This document shows positions 1-9,003 of a DNA stretch of 64,000 bases, piece by piece. The stretch's first letter is position 1. Each line of letters starts with the position of its first letter. The position numbers and the translations under genes were made by a program. This DNA is from Bacillota bacterium (GTDB lineage Bacteria; Bacillota; Sulfobacillia; Sulfobacillales; Sulfobacillaceae), in assembly GCA_021797515.1 (NCBI GenBank), contig JAJZZP010000032.1:1-64000 (forward strand). Reading direction: 5' to 3'. Under the pieces are notes generated by a model. The model saw only the letters and a program-made list of their open reading frames with translations, did no database searches and was not told the origin of the DNA.

Positions 1-381
1 TGGGCTATCAAGTGACTCTGAAACCCGCATCCTGAGCGGATTTACGGCCCCGGAACCGCCGATCAGGCCCGGGCCTGAGTGAGATCGGCCATGCCCCGCT
101 TTCTCGGGGGAATTTTTCGGAACAGACACCGAACCCGGAAACAAGCGTGATAACACTGCAGGCGTAAAGTAAAGGGGCGGAGCCTTAACCGCCACTTTTC
201 CACACTCTTCCTCCAACACTGTCACGACTTGGCGCGCCATCTCTTCGGCGGCAAAAATGTCGGTTCCCAGCGGAAGATGCGGCCCATGCTGTTCCGTGGG
301 CCCAATCGTCATCACTAAGACCCGGCGGGACGGATCTACCGCGGCAATATCTGTCCAACTTGACTCCAGCAGATCTATCAT
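1..381 (-). CDS. Creatininase-family amidohydrolase, N-terminal part, runs off the window
   Basis: An open frame of 127 codons starts at the ATG at 381 and is still open at base 1. Residues 20-45 carry the creatininase/MftE signature, with TEQHGPHLPLGTD as the core; the Glu, His and Asp are family metal ligands. Enzymes of this family hydrolyse cyclic amides or cleave peptides with Zn or Mn. After FPGSVSV (about residue 87) the sequence no longer resembles the family and becomes Gly/Ser/Pro-rich, and the break coincides with a small GC-rich hairpin at 94-109. I therefore suspect a truncated or rearranged gene rather than a full enzyme cut by the window edge. It is divergent from the codA-like gene, which would fit a shared role in N-heterocycle breakdown (inference). 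Confidence 0.7.
   Translation of the reverse strand, partial: MIDLLESSWTDIAAVDPSRRVLVMTIGPTEQHGPHLPLGTDIFAAEEMARQVVTVLEEECGKVAVKAPPLYFTPAVLSRLFPGSVSVPKNSPEKAGHGRSHSGPGLIGGSGAVNPLRMRVSESLDSP
94..109. repeat. GC-rich hairpin shared with 31412-31426
   Basis: The bases CCCCGCTTTCTCGGGG form a short hairpin (CCCCG/CGGGG). A 15-base version of the same sequence occurs at 31412-31426. Both copies lie where a recognisable coding sequence loses its family similarity. The repeat may mark ends of lost mobile DNA, or may be coincidence. Confidence 0.4.
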
Positions 382-683
382 GTCTGTCACATCCTATGCT
401 ATCATAGCGCTCTCGTTCTTAGCCTAGCACAATTATCATGTTACCGTGGGGAATGCCTCCTGATTTTCTCAGTTGAGTGGACACCTTATGAAGAAAGCGG
501 TGTCACCGGCAGTCTAATCCCGAGAACTGGCCGACGGTTCTTTGCTGTTTAGCTACCTGAATCACAATAAAACTCCGGATCTCCGGACAAAGTTAGTAGG
601 TTTTTAGAGTTCGACCGTGTAAAATCTTCTTAATTGACTAGATGCATCCGTCACAGATATCTACAAGGGATGGTGACCACTTT
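382..683. other. Divergent intergenic region, no gene seen
   Basis: About 300 bases separate the divergent creatininase-like fragment and the codA-like gene. It must hold both promoters, but I could not single out a convincing -35/-10 pair. The upstream in-frame ATG at 642 has no ribosome site, so I treat 642-683 as leader. Confidence 0.5.
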
Positions 684-2000
684 ATGAACTCTCCTAACGG
701 GGCGTTGTTAATAAGGGATGTGCGCCTGAGGACGTCCTCAGCACCACTGGAGGTGTTGGTAGAAAACGGCCAAATTACGCAGATCGGACAGAATCTGAAC
801 TCCTCTTGTTCGACCATTGATGGAATGGGCGGTGTCATGGTGCCTGCGTTGGTAGATCCCCACGTCCATCTTGACGCTGTTTTAACCGAAGGATTTCCCG
901 CGCCTAACCGGAGCGGCACTCTCATTGAAGGGATTGAGAGATGGAGTCAACGCAAGCCTTACCTAACCGAACAAGACATCATGGACCGAGCCGAAGAAAC
1001 CATTCGGTGGCACATGGGGCACGGAGTTCTTCACATCCGCTCTCATGTGGACGTCTGTGATCCGAATCTCACAGCCCTTCGTGCCCTGATTGCAGTTCGC
1101 GAAAAAGTTCGCCCCTGGGTAACCCTGGAACTGGTAGCATTTCCCCAAGACGGGGTCTTTTGTTTCCCAAATGGCCCGGAACTCATGGAAGAAGCGATGC
1201 GCCTTGGAGCTGACGTAGTAGGGGGAATACCTCATTACGAATGGACCCGAGAAGATGGGATTCGAAACGTAGAGTTCACTTTTAATTTAGCTTTGAAACA
1301 TCAAAAGCCCATCGATATTCATTGTGACGAAACGGACGACGAACAGTCCCGATTCTTGGAAACGGTCGCCAACTTGTGCCGCCGCCACAGTTTGGCCGGG
1401 CGGGTCACCGCAAGCCACACAACTGCCATGGGATCCTATAATGATGCCTATGCATTCAAACTAATCCGGATTTTGGCCCAATCGGGCGTACGGATTATTG
1501 CAAACCCCCTTGACAATATCGTATTACAAGGTCGTTTTGACACCTACCCCAAACGCCGCGGGATGACCCGTGTCAAAGAACTGATGGCAGCCGGAGTCAC
1601 TGTCGCCGCAGGTCATGATTCGATTATGGATCCTTGGTATCCACTGGGAACCGGCAGCCAATTGTTCGTAGCGGCCATGCTCGCGCACGTGGGGCAGTTG
1701 ACCGGATCCGAGGAGCTACAAGAGGCATTTAACAGTGTGACTGACTATGCTGCACGAGTAATGAACCTGCCTCGATATGGCGTTCGTGTGGGAGATCTGG
1801 CGAATCTGGTCATTTTCCCGGTTCCCTCCGCCGTTGACGCTCTACGACTGTTGCCTCGGCCCACATGGGTCATTAGCCATGGCACGGTGGTAGCAAAAAC
1901 ACGTCCCGAAGAGACCACGGTGCAATGGGACGGCAAATTCCAGCCCGTTACCTATCTTAGACCGCCTCAAAATTTGAGGTTGTTAGACGCCCATGAATGA
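684..2000 (+). CDS. codA: Cytosine deaminase-like amidohydrolase (CodA family)
   Basis: This 438-residue protein is colinear with E. coli CodA along its length. It shows the metal motif PHVHLD near residue 60, FEGIERW-like FIEGIERW block, HCDETDDEQSRF, ASHTTAM, LQGRFDTYPKRRG and AGHDSIMDPWYPLGT, so the TIM-barrel metal site (His-X-His, His, His, Asp) is complete. It should deaminate cytosine to uracil; close relatives also act on creatinine or isoguanine, so the substrate is not certain. The start at 684 is preferred to the ATG at 642 because GGATGGTGA precedes it and the length then matches the family. It overlaps the next gene by 8 bases, so the two are probably co-transcribed. Confidence 0.9.
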   Translation: MNSPNGALLIRDVRLRTSSAPLEVLVENGQITQIGQNLNSSCSTIDGMGGVMVPALVDPHVHLDAVLTEGFPAPNRSGTLIEGIERWSQRKPYLTEQDIMDRAEETIRWHMGHGVLHIRSHVDVCDPNLTALRALIAVREKVRPWVTLELVAFPQDGVFCFPNGPELMEEAMRLGADVVGGIPHYEWTREDGIRNVEFTFNLALKHQKPIDIHCDETDDEQSRFLETVANLCRRHSLAGRVTASHTTAMGSYNDAYAFKLIRILAQSGVRIIANPLDNIVLQGRFDTYPKRRGMTRVKELMAAGVTVAAGHDSIMDPWYPLGTGSQLFVAAMLAHVGQLTGSEELQEAFNSVTDYAARVMNLPRYGVRVGDLANLVIFPVPSAVDALRLLPRPTWVISHGTVVAKTRPEETTVQWDGKFQPVTYLRPPQNLRLLDAHE

Positions 2001-2901
2001 TCAAACCACGATTTCGCATTGGACTGCAGAAGACCATCTATCCACCCAAACCCCGACCCGATATCTAAAACCCATGACCGCTGTATGGGTCACCAGCCTC
2101 GGAATTACCGGGGTCGTCCTGGGACTAGCATTGGCGACCTGGCTCCCTCAGGTCTCCTTGTGGACCCGCTGGGCAGAGTACTTTGCCATTGGGTCGTTGG
2201 TTGGATTAGTGACCTCTTGGCTCGGATTGGGCGGGTCCATTATGTTGGTTCCCGCGTTGCTGTCGTTGCCAGGCAATCCGCTGTCGTCGCACCAAATTTC
2301 CACGGCTGCCGCGTTACAGACAACATTTGTCGCCGCGATTGGTTACCTCTCGTACCGCCGCCAAGGATACGGGGTTCCCAAACTATGGTGGCAGTTAGGC
2401 TCCCTGGGCGCCGTGGGAGCAACCTTTGGTGCCTTGTTATCACGGTACTGGTATCCCCTTGAGCTCGATTTTGCATTTGCTTTCGTAACCCTATTGGCTG
2501 CCATAAGCTTGTTTGTGCCACGACGGCTTGGACATTCTCGGGCGCCCCATCCAGGACTATTTGCCATTACCGTTGCCATTGGCATTATCGGTGGGATCAC
2601 CGGTATGCCAGGATCCTTTATCCTGACTCCTGCGGTACTGATGACCACGAGTTTATCCTTGCGCCAATGCCTGGGAACCGTTTTAGGTGCCGTGTTTGTC
2701 ATGGCACTCGTGTCGTCGGTGATTAAGGTGGCCTCCCACCAAGTGGTGTGGCTACCGACACTGGCCTTGCTAGCAGGAGCTATCCCGTTATCCTGGATTG
2801 GTCCCCGACTGGCTGCCGAAACCCCGACTCGATGGATCCGAGTCGGCCTCTTTGTGGCCATCATTTCGGCCACGGTCCTGACCGTTAGTCATGTCGTGTA
2901 A
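1993..2901 (+). CDS. TSUP-family (TauE/SafE) membrane permease
   Basis: The 302-residue protein has about eight hydrophobic segments and the glycine-rich TauE/SafE block GLVTSWLGLGGS around residue 75, repeated in weaker form near residue 200 (GIIGGITGMPGS), as expected of the two-fold repeat in this family. TSUP permeases export sulfite, sulfoacetate and other organic anions. An unusually long hydrophilic N-terminus (about 30 residues) precedes the first membrane segment. Its start overlaps the end of the codA-like gene by 8 bases, which suggests translational coupling and a transport role linked to that deaminase; the substrate cannot be read from sequence. Confidence 0.8.
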   Translation: MNDQTTISHWTAEDHLSTQTPTRYLKPMTAVWVTSLGITGVVLGLALATWLPQVSLWTRWAEYFAIGSLVGLVTSWLGLGGSIMLVPALLSLPGNPLSSHQISTAAALQTTFVAAIGYLSYRRQGYGVPKLWWQLGSLGAVGATFGALLSRYWYPLELDFAFAFVTLLAAISLFVPRRLGHSRAPHPGLFAITVAIGIIGGITGMPGSFILTPAVLMTTSLSLRQCLGTVLGAVFVMALVSSVIKVASHQVVWLPTLALLAGAIPLSWIGPRLAAETPTRWIRVGLFVAIISATVLTVSHVV

Positions 2902-2967
2902 CTAAGCTGTTATCCAAGTCTTGTCAAATCCGGCATAATTCCTAATACTAGTCGGAGAATGCGAAGG

Positions 2968-3558
2968 ATGAATACTGTGGGGCGAGTCGCCGTAAAACAG
3001 GCATGGGCAGTCGGGGGAGCCGGGGCGTTATTAGTCGCTGGTTTATCGGTTGTTGGCTTCCACGCAATCTCCGTAAGGACAGCGACGAAACATCAGCTAA
3101 CTTCTATCGCTCTTCAAGTACTACGTCAAGAGGCCTTGATTGGCAGCCCAACCCCCCTTCACGCCATTCCCAGAATACTGGAGCAACGGTTGGTACCCGG
3201 AAGCCAAGCCTCCCTGTGGACGCAATGGGTCTGGTCGCAGGCCCATCCCCAACCGGCATTGCGCTATCAAGTACGTTCAGTCCTTTTTTCTCCCTCGGGT
3301 ATCTCAGCCACCGTGAATTCATCCACCGATTCCACGGTTTCCTTGGACTTCGTGATCACCCGTAGGTTGATTCCTAAGGGACAAAGCCATGTCACCGGCG
3401 CGGCCACCGTGTTTCTTTCCCGGGACCAAGGCTCATGGCGTGTATATGGTCTCACGTACAACTACTCGCCGACGGCCACTATTGCCCCCCAATCGGCGGC
3501 ATTGCAGTGGGATCTGTGGCACTTGAGCCCTGTTCCCCCTTTGCCACAAGGAACCTAA
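2968..3558 (+). CDS. Membrane-anchored extracellular protein of unknown function
   Basis: I do not recognise this protein of about 196 residues. It has one N-terminal hydrophobic segment (about residues 14-32, AGALLVAGLSVVGFHAI) followed by an extracellular domain rich in Thr, Ser and Val with predicted beta character (VSLDFVITRR, GAATVFLSRDQGSWRVYGL). The layout resembles signal-anchored domains of the NTF2-like or lipoprotein type, but this is only an impression. Starts at 2959 and 2968 are both possible; the second is better spaced from GGAG. It is 66 bases behind the TSUP gene and convergent with spoVT. Confidence 0.6.
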   Translation: MNTVGRVAVKQAWAVGGAGALLVAGLSVVGFHAISVRTATKHQLTSIALQVLRQEALIGSPTPLHAIPRILEQRLVPGSQASLWTQWVWSQAHPQPALRYQVRSVLFSPSGISATVNSSTDSTVSLDFVITRRLIPKGQSHVTGAATVFLSRDQGSWRVYGLTYNYSPTATIAPQSAALQWDLWHLSPVPPLPQGT

Positions 3559-3564
3559 CCCGGG

Positions 3565-3609
3565 AAAAAAGAAACCGCAATGGAACCCGATAACAGGCAG
3601 ACATTGCGG
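3565..3609 (-). terminator. Rho-independent terminator after spoVT
   Basis: CCGCAATG and CATTGCGG (3602-3609 and 3575-3582) form an 8-bp stem. On the minus strand it is followed by TTTCTTTTTT. It lies 36 bases past the spoVT stop. The loop of about 20 bases is larger than usual. Confidence 0.65.
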
Positions 3610-3644
3610 ACTTCCAAACGGTGTTACGGATGGCGATGTCAAAT

Positions 3645-4199
3645 CTATTGCTCCATTTGCTTCGCTAGGAAGCCCGCCGCTGTTTCGGCCAACTTCACTT
3701 CCATTTCTCCCATCTTCACGTCAGGTTCGCGACTGCAGATAACGATCGCGCCGATTGGATCTCCTTCCGCGATAATCGGAGCTATGACTTCAGCCAAAAA
3801 CTTGTCCTCGTCGTCGTCACCGACAACACTTCCTTTGGGCTTGTGATCCCCCCGGTTATAAAATAAGGTTTTGCGCTCTTCCATCGATTTTTCCACCAGG
3901 GCACCTAAAGACTTGTTGAGAAATTCCTTTTTAGGGGCGCCGGCTACCGCTATTACTGCATCGCGGTCGGCAATTAAAGCAATATGTCCTACCGCTTCGT
4001 TGAGTGAGTCGGCGTATTCCTTGGCAAAATCCCCCAATTCACCTATTGGTGAATACTTCTTGAGGATCACCTCGCCATCGCGATCCACAAAAATTTCTAA
4101 CGGATCTCCCTCACGGATTCGCAAAGTCCTCCGTATTTCCTTGGGAATGACCACTCGTCCCAGGTCATCGATCCGGCGTACAATCCCGGTTGCCTTCAC
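3645..4199 (-). CDS. spoVT: Stage V sporulation protein T, AbrB/GAF transcription factor
   Basis: The 184-residue protein has the SpoVT two-domain plan. Residues 1-50 are an AbrB swapped-hairpin DNA-binding domain (MKATGIVRRIDDLGRVVIP), and residues 55-180 are a GAF-like domain. SpoVT modulates sigma-G-dependent genes in the forespore and affects spore coat and germination properties. Length matches the family (178 in B. subtilis), as does the position near mfd. Translation starts at GTG 4199 behind AAAGGAGGG. A candidate sigma-G promoter lies just upstream. The second AbrB paralogue in the window (63562-63810) lacks the GAF domain. Confidence 0.95.
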   Translation of the reverse strand: MKATGIVRRIDDLGRVVIPKEIRRTLRIREGDPLEIFVDRDGEVILKKYSPIGELGDFAKEYADSLNEAVGHIALIADRDAVIAVAGAPKKEFLNKSLGALVEKSMEERKTLFYNRGDHKPKGSVVGDDDEDKFLAEVIAPIIAEGDPIGAIVICSREPDVKMGEMEVKLAETAAGFLAKQMEQ

Positions 4200-4232
4200 T
4201 GAAGACCCTCCTTTCTCTAAGCTCTTCAGAGG

Positions 4233-4263
4233 TAGTATATCGAGCGTTCCACCTCGTTATGCA
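4233..4263 (-). promoter_or_regulatory. Candidate sigma-G promoter of spoVT
   Basis: On the minus strand TGCATA (4258-4263) and TATACTA (4233-4239) are separated by 18 bases. This differs by one base in each box from the forespore sigma-G consensus TGAATA / CATACTA. The -10 box is about 34 bases before the spoVT start. SpoVT is known to be sigma-G-controlled in Bacillus, which makes the match meaningful, but it is a by-eye match. Confidence 0.45.
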
Positions 4264-4294
4264 TTTTTTCCCGTTTCTACCGAATGGTTCTAGA

Positions 4295-5233
4295 TTACCC
4301 GTTTTGGTACAGTTGAACATGCGTCTGTCGCATCAACCCCGAGGCCCAATGCTGGAAGGCCTGGGCTTTTTGATTTTGTATCAATTGCACCTCAATTTCG
4401 GGTCGGACAACACTATAAGGAACGGTAGTTCCCGGTTTTACAGCTTGAACTTCGATAATAGAGTAGCCTAAACGGGTCACGACTATACCATATTGTCCTG
4501 GGGCCAAATGATTGATTGCCGAAGTTACCGTCGTCGGCAATGATGACGCGACTCCAAGTTTGACCCATCCCAAGGATCCACCGGTCTTGAGGCTCGTCTG
4601 ATCTTTGGAATAACGACGAGCCAAGGCACCAAAATCGGCACCTTTTTTGAGTTGAGTTTCGATGGCGAGAGCTTGGTTCCTGGAATTCACTATCATCTCC
4701 CGTGCCAGTTTGGCGGTTGGGGTCACGAACAATGCGGGATTAGCATGATAAAAGGCTGAGCCAGCCCCGGATGGAAGCGCACCGTCGCCCGCCGTCACTC
4801 GGTTGAACGCCGCTTCCAAGATCATTTGATTCGCGAGATAATGACGAAAGTCCCTCATTATCATGTGATGTTGTGATAATGAACGGCTAAGATTCTGGGC
4901 ATTGCCTAGTCGGGGAATCACATGGTGTTGCAGAAAATTTGATGCCTCCTGGGATGCCTTAGTGGACGAGATAACCTTATGGGATAATGCCCAATGTTCC
5001 ACTGCAGTTTGTTGAACCAGTGCCCCAATCTGCGCCTGGCGAGCCTTTGCATTACTAGACAGCGAGGTTCCACTCAAGATTTCGGTCGAACTCACAGCCA
5101 CCATCCAGTCATGTTGAGTAATGGTGGTCCCGTTAACCCGTGCAATGGGGGAGGAGGCCGACTCGCCACATCCGGTGATTAACGTCACGACAGCCACAAC
5201 AGCACCACATTTACCCACTGCGCTCCTGAACAC
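4295..5233 (-). CDS. PrsA-like parvulin peptidyl-prolyl isomerase lipoprotein
   Basis: A signal peptide ends in the lipobox LITGC, so the mature protein should be a lipoprotein on the outer face of the membrane. It is followed by a SurA/PrsA-type helical N-domain and a parvulin domain near residues 190-280, with AREMIV, FGALARRYSKDQTS and GGSLGWVKLG matching the rotamase core. PrsA proteins help secreted proteins fold. I chose GTG 5233 because GGGAGG sits 9 bases before it; the longer frame from ATG 5266 would put that ribosome site inside the gene. The start lies within the 3' end of mfd, so the two are translationally coupled. PrsA-like genes occur elsewhere in Firmicutes; the position between mfd and spoVT is noteworthy. 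Confidence 0.85.
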   Translation of the reverse strand: MFRSAVGKCGAVVAVVTLITGCGESASSPIARVNGTTITQHDWMVAVSSTEILSGTSLSSNAKARQAQIGALVQQTAVEHWALSHKVISSTKASQEASNFLQHHVIPRLGNAQNLSRSLSQHHMIMRDFRHYLANQMILEAAFNRVTAGDGALPSGAGSAFYHANPALFVTPTAKLAREMIVNSRNQALAIETQLKKGADFGALARRYSKDQTSLKTGGSLGWVKLGVASSLPTTVTSAINHLAPGQYGIVVTRLGYSIIEVQAVKPGTTVPYSVVRPEIEVQLIQNQKAQAFQHWASGLMRQTHVQLYQNG

Positions 5234-8200
5234 CAACTGTCGCCTCCCGCATGATGGCCAACCCATCCAACATGAGGTTGAGGGCTTGATCGCTAGTGGC
5301 TCGGGGGGGCAATTTTATCCCCAATTCCGGTGCTTTCCCTATCCCCGGTACAAGTCGTCCAGGAAATTTTTGAGCCAACTGGCTTATGGTCTCCGCACCC
5401 ACCAAAGAGTCGGCAGCACTACGAAATATGACCCGATCCCGTTTATGAACCACTGCGGTGAGCTTGAGTTCCTTTGCCAACGCTCGCACTCTGGCTAAAT
5501 TGTACAATGCCGCTACTTCCACAGGCATCGGCCCAAAACGGTCTGCCATTTCGTCGATCAGCTCTTCTACCTCGTCTAAGTTTTTGGCAGACGCAAACCG
5601 TTTATACAATGAAATTTTATGGCGAGCATCGGGGATATACGTGTCTGGCAAGTAGGCATCCAGTTCGATCTCAATGCTGGGCTCCACGGGAACATCCACT
5701 GCTTCCCCTTTCAACTCCCGAATCGCTTGACCGAGAAGTTCGGTATAGAGATCAAATCCTACCGAAGCGATAAAGCCATGCTGTTCGGCACCAAGCAAAT
5801 TGCCCGCTCCGCGAATTTCCAAATCACGTAACGCCAACTGATACCCGGCGCCCAATTCGGTGAATTCCCGAATCGCATCCAACCGTTTTTCCGCAGCCGG
5901 AGTTAAAACTTTGTCACGGCGGAAAGTGAAATAAGCATAAGCTAACCGCGAAGAACGGCCCACCCGGCCGCGCAATTGGTACAATTGCGCCAGACCCAAA
6001 CGGTCGGCATCTTCCACGATAATCGTGTTGGCATTGGGAATATCAAGTCCCGACTCAATGATGCTGGTCGCTACTAAAACATCATATTCCTGATCGATGA
6101 AGCGGGCCATAACATCTTCGATATGTTGCTCTTCCATTTGCCCATGAACCGCTGCGACTCTGATCTCAGGAAACAGTTTTAACAACCGCATCACCGCCGC
6201 ATCCATTGCCATGATGCGATTTTGCACATAAAACACCTGGCCACCACGATCGATTTCCCGCAGAATCGCTTGACGCACCAAGTCTTCATCAAATTCTGCC
6301 ACCACGGTCTCGACAGGAAGCCGATCTTCCGGAGGAGTCTCGATAAGACTCATGTCGCGAATCCCCACCAGCGCCATGTGCAGGGTGCGTGGAATCGGTG
6401 TTGCCGATAGCGTAAGCACATCGACACTCTCTTTGAGACTCTTAATACGTTCTTTATGCGCTACCCCAAAACGATGTTCTTCATCGATGATCAGAAGGCC
6501 CAAATCGGAGAATTTCACGTCTTTTCCCAATAGGCGATGCGTCCCAATCAATAGGTCAACCTTTCCATGCTTGGTATCCTCGATGATCGCCTTTTGTTGC
6601 TTTGCTGTACGAAAGCGCGACAGGGCTTCCACCGCAATTGGATATCCTGCTAGCCTTGTTTTGGCGGTTTGATAGTGCTGTTCCGCCAACAGGGTGGTCG
6701 GAACTAAAAATGCCACTTGTTTGCCGGCCATAATAGCTTTAAACGCCGCTCGCAATGCTACCTCCGTTTTTCCATAGCCCACATCCCCGCACAAAAGTCG
6801 GTCCATGGGACGACCTCGTTCCATATCCCATTTAATTTCTCGAATGGATCGCAACTGGTCAGGAGTTTCTTCGTAGCCGAAAGCCATCTCAAAATCCGCT
6901 TGCCATGGTGTATCGGGACCAAACATGTGGCCGGGCCGAGCTTCACGCAAGGCATAAAGCTTAACCAGTTCTTCCGCCATTTCTCTAACCGACGCCTTAA
7001 CTTTTTCCTTGACTCGGCTCCACTCAGCTCCTCCCATCCGAGACAGCTTGGGAGCTTGGCCTTCAATCCCGACATATTTTTGCACTAACCCTAATTGATT
7101 AACCGGAACATAGAGCACGTCATCTCCAGCATATTGCACTTGGAGATAGTCTTGATGCTGCGACTGGATTTCCAGGGTCTTAATGCCGACATAGCGTCCA
7201 ACTCCATGGGTAATATGCACCACAAAATCTCCGGGCCGTAAATCTTGAACCCGAACCCCTGTGCGATGAACAGCTTTTCTAGACCCTTGAGGGTGAATTT
7301 CCCTGCCGGTAAGTTCTGTTTCCCCTAAAATCACCAGCCCTAGTTCGGGCAAAACGAACCCATGTCCGACAAATCCCTCGACAATGCCGATTTCTCCCAC
7401 CGCGCCGAGGCCCATTCGAGAGGGCAAGCCCTGTTCCACCAATTGTTGCTGCATTGATCGCGCCGCCCCGGCATCATGCAACACCAAGGCCACCCGCAAG
7501 CGACTACGGGTCAATCGTTGCAATTCGCTTCTCAACACCTCTACCTGTCCATGAACCCGAGGTGCGGGGCGACCAGTCAAAACCATGTTCACTTGCGCAG
7601 TTTTTCTCGTATGTGGCAACAGCGAGAGACTCACATCCCCATGTCCTTTAAAGCGCGATAGAAACGCCTCTTGGGTTAAAGAGGCCTCTACTTCGACGGG
7701 AATTAAATCGCCTCGTTCCAGACGCCGCTGATGATCTTGGATATCTTCTTTATCATTTCCTGCCCAAGTATCAAGAATCCGTGGCCAATCATGGTAAATC
7801 AACAAAGGGGGCGTAGGAAACATCTCAGTTAAGGGGACCATGGGGCCAAATGCTGCCGCAAACCGACCAACCCCAGGGAATCCCCGGCCCTCCGCCAAGT
7901 CATGCAGATAGTGTCCAAATTTTTCTTGCGCTTTCACTGCGGCATCTTTATGGCCCACGGACTCGAGATTCTTTATCAATTGGTTTGACTCGGCGGCAAT
8001 ACGGTCAATTGCACGGCGGCGCTGTTCCTCCGACCATATCGTTTCCCTGGCTTGAGAGATGGTCACTTTCTGGCGCATCGCTTCGGTTCGCTGTGTCCCG
8101 GGATCGAATGTCCTTAGCGAGTCAATCTCATCGCCGAACCATTCTATCCGCAGAGCGTCTGATCCTGGAGGGTACACATCGGCGATCCCCCCACGGACTG

Positions 8201-8720
8201 CATACTGCCCTTCTTGGTCAACCTCGATAACCCGGGTATATCCCAATTGTTCTAACACGGCGACCACTTCGGAAATGGCGATAGTTTGCCCCACCGCCAA
8301 CCGTAAATCTACGCGCCCAGTACGTAAGATTAATTGTCGCGCGGCCGCCACGGGAACCACCAATACGGTTGCCGGGTCCTGTTGCATGGCCGCTAGTGCC
8401 CGGGTTCGGCGCAAACTCCACTCTGGACTTTCGGCGGTAACATCGCCAAGAATTAAGGGGCGCGGTGGCAACAGGTGCACGGGCCGCTGGGGCAGGTATT
8501 GCGCAATCTCCATCTCGAATCGGCGGGCATCTTGGAACCCGGCAGTCAAAACCATCACCGGCCGGTCGATGCCCGCCGCCAATGCGGCGCTAACATACAC
8601 CGGGAGAGCCCCTGATAAGCCATACACTTGGGCCGACTGCCCCTTTTTCAAGGCCCCAAGCAATTCTTTGTACGGTTCAAAATGATCCCATAATCTTACC
8701 AGTTCATTCAGGTGCCCCAC
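5211..8720 (-). CDS. mfd: Transcription-repair coupling factor Mfd
   Basis: At 1169 residues this is full-length Mfd. The N-terminal UvrB-like module is followed by the RNA-polymerase-interacting domain (LRPGDFVVHITHGVGRYVG), then the RecG-like translocase with Walker A GDVGYGKTEVALRAAF and the DEEH box IIDEEHRFG, the helicase C domain (SIIESGLDIPNANT, QLRGRVGRS), and the C-terminal TRCF domain. Mfd removes RNA polymerase stalled at DNA lesions and recruits UvrA. The GTG start at 8720 is preceded by GAGAGGG. It follows fin, as in Bacillus, but a terminator-like hairpin lies between them. Confidence 0.98.
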   Translation of the reverse strand: MGHLNELVRLWDHFEPYKELLGALKKGQSAQVYGLSGALPVYVSAALAAGIDRPVMVLTAGFQDARRFEMEIAQYLPQRPVHLLPPRPLILGDVTAESPEWSLRRTRALAAMQQDPATVLVVPVAAARQLILRTGRVDLRLAVGQTIAISEVVAVLEQLGYTRVIEVDQEGQYAVRGGIADVYPPGSDALRIEWFGDEIDSLRTFDPGTQRTEAMRQKVTISQARETIWSEEQRRRAIDRIAAESNQLIKNLESVGHKDAAVKAQEKFGHYLHDLAEGRGFPGVGRFAAAFGPMVPLTEMFPTPPLLIYHDWPRILDTWAGNDKEDIQDHQRRLERGDLIPVEVEASLTQEAFLSRFKGHGDVSLSLLPHTRKTAQVNMVLTGRPAPRVHGQVEVLRSELQRLTRSRLRVALVLHDAGAARSMQQQLVEQGLPSRMGLGAVGEIGIVEGFVGHGFVLPELGLVILGETELTGREIHPQGSRKAVHRTGVRVQDLRPGDFVVHITHGVGRYVGIKTLEIQSQHQDYLQVQYAGDDVLYVPVNQLGLVQKYVGIEGQAPKLSRMGGAEWSRVKEKVKASVREMAEELVKLYALREARPGHMFGPDTPWQADFEMAFGYEETPDQLRSIREIKWDMERGRPMDRLLCGDVGYGKTEVALRAAFKAIMAGKQVAFLVPTTLLAEQHYQTAKTRLAGYPIAVEALSRFRTAKQQKAIIEDTKHGKVDLLIGTHRLLGKDVKFSDLGLLIIDEEHRFGVAHKERIKSLKESVDVLTLSATPIPRTLHMALVGIRDMSLIETPPEDRLPVETVVAEFDEDLVRQAILREIDRGGQVFYVQNRIMAMDAAVMRLLKLFPEIRVAAVHGQMEEQHIEDVMARFIDQEYDVLVATSIIESGLDIPNANTIIVEDADRLGLAQLYQLRGRVGRSSRLAYAYFTFRRDKVLTPAAEKRLDAIREFTELGAGYQLALRDLEIRGAGNLLGAEQHGFIASVGFDLYTELLGQAIRELKGEAVDVPVEPSIEIELDAYLPDTYIPDARHKISLYKRFASAKNLDEVEELIDEMADRFGPMPVEVAALYNLARVRALAKELKLTAVVHKRDRVIFRSAADSLVGAETISQLAQKFPGRLVPGIGKAPELGIKLPPRATSDQALNLMLDGLAIMREATVGVQERSG

Positions 8721-8749
8721 CGATTTCCCACCCTCTCAAAGGCGAACAA

Positions 8750-8778
8750 AAATGCGGGCCAGTCGTGAGATCGGCCCG
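8750..8778 (-). terminator. Terminator-like hairpin between fin and mfd
   Basis: CGGGCC and GGCCCG (8773-8778, 8755-8760) pair across an 11-base loop. On the minus strand the stem is followed by CATTTTTG. It lies 19 bases past the fin stop and could limit read-through into mfd. Confidence 0.6.
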
Positions 8779-8796
8779 TAAAAATCTCTCTAGAAT

Positions 8797-9003
8797 CTAG
8801 TTATACCATAGATCGTCTATCCATGGTACCGGCAAGCAGTAGTCGCATAAGAGCTTTACCCACACCGTTCCATCTTTTCCGAATTCGATCATTGCAGCCT
8901 GATCTTCCGACGAAAGCTGGACTAGCCCCAACTGTGGATCTGTCCACTCGCCGACAAATTCCCCGATCGATCGGCGGCAATGACGGCACACATAGCGTAC
9001 CAT
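8797..9003 (-). CDS. fin: Anti-sigma-F factor Fin
   Basis: The 68-residue protein matches the Fin (YabK, DUF2757) family. It has an N-terminal CRHC and a C-terminal CDYC that form a zinc-ribbon-like pair, with the conserved LGLVQLSSED block between. Fin is made in the forespore and binds sigma-F, helping the switch to sigma-G. AAAGGAGC precedes the ATG with good spacing. The pth–fin–mfd order is the one found in Bacillus, although an MFS transporter is inserted here between pth and fin. Confidence 0.9.
   Translation of the reverse strand: MVRYVCRHCRRSIGEFVGEWTDPQLGLVQLSSEDQAAMIEFGKDGTVWVKLLCDYCLPVPWIDDLWYN

Noticed and set aside
2343-2873. Minus-strand frame of 176 codons opposite the TSUP gene
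   Set aside because: Shadow of a membrane protein gene, with no ribosome site.
8059-8685. Plus-strand frame of 208 codons opposite mfd
   Set aside because: Antisense to the conserved N-terminal part of mfd; no motif.
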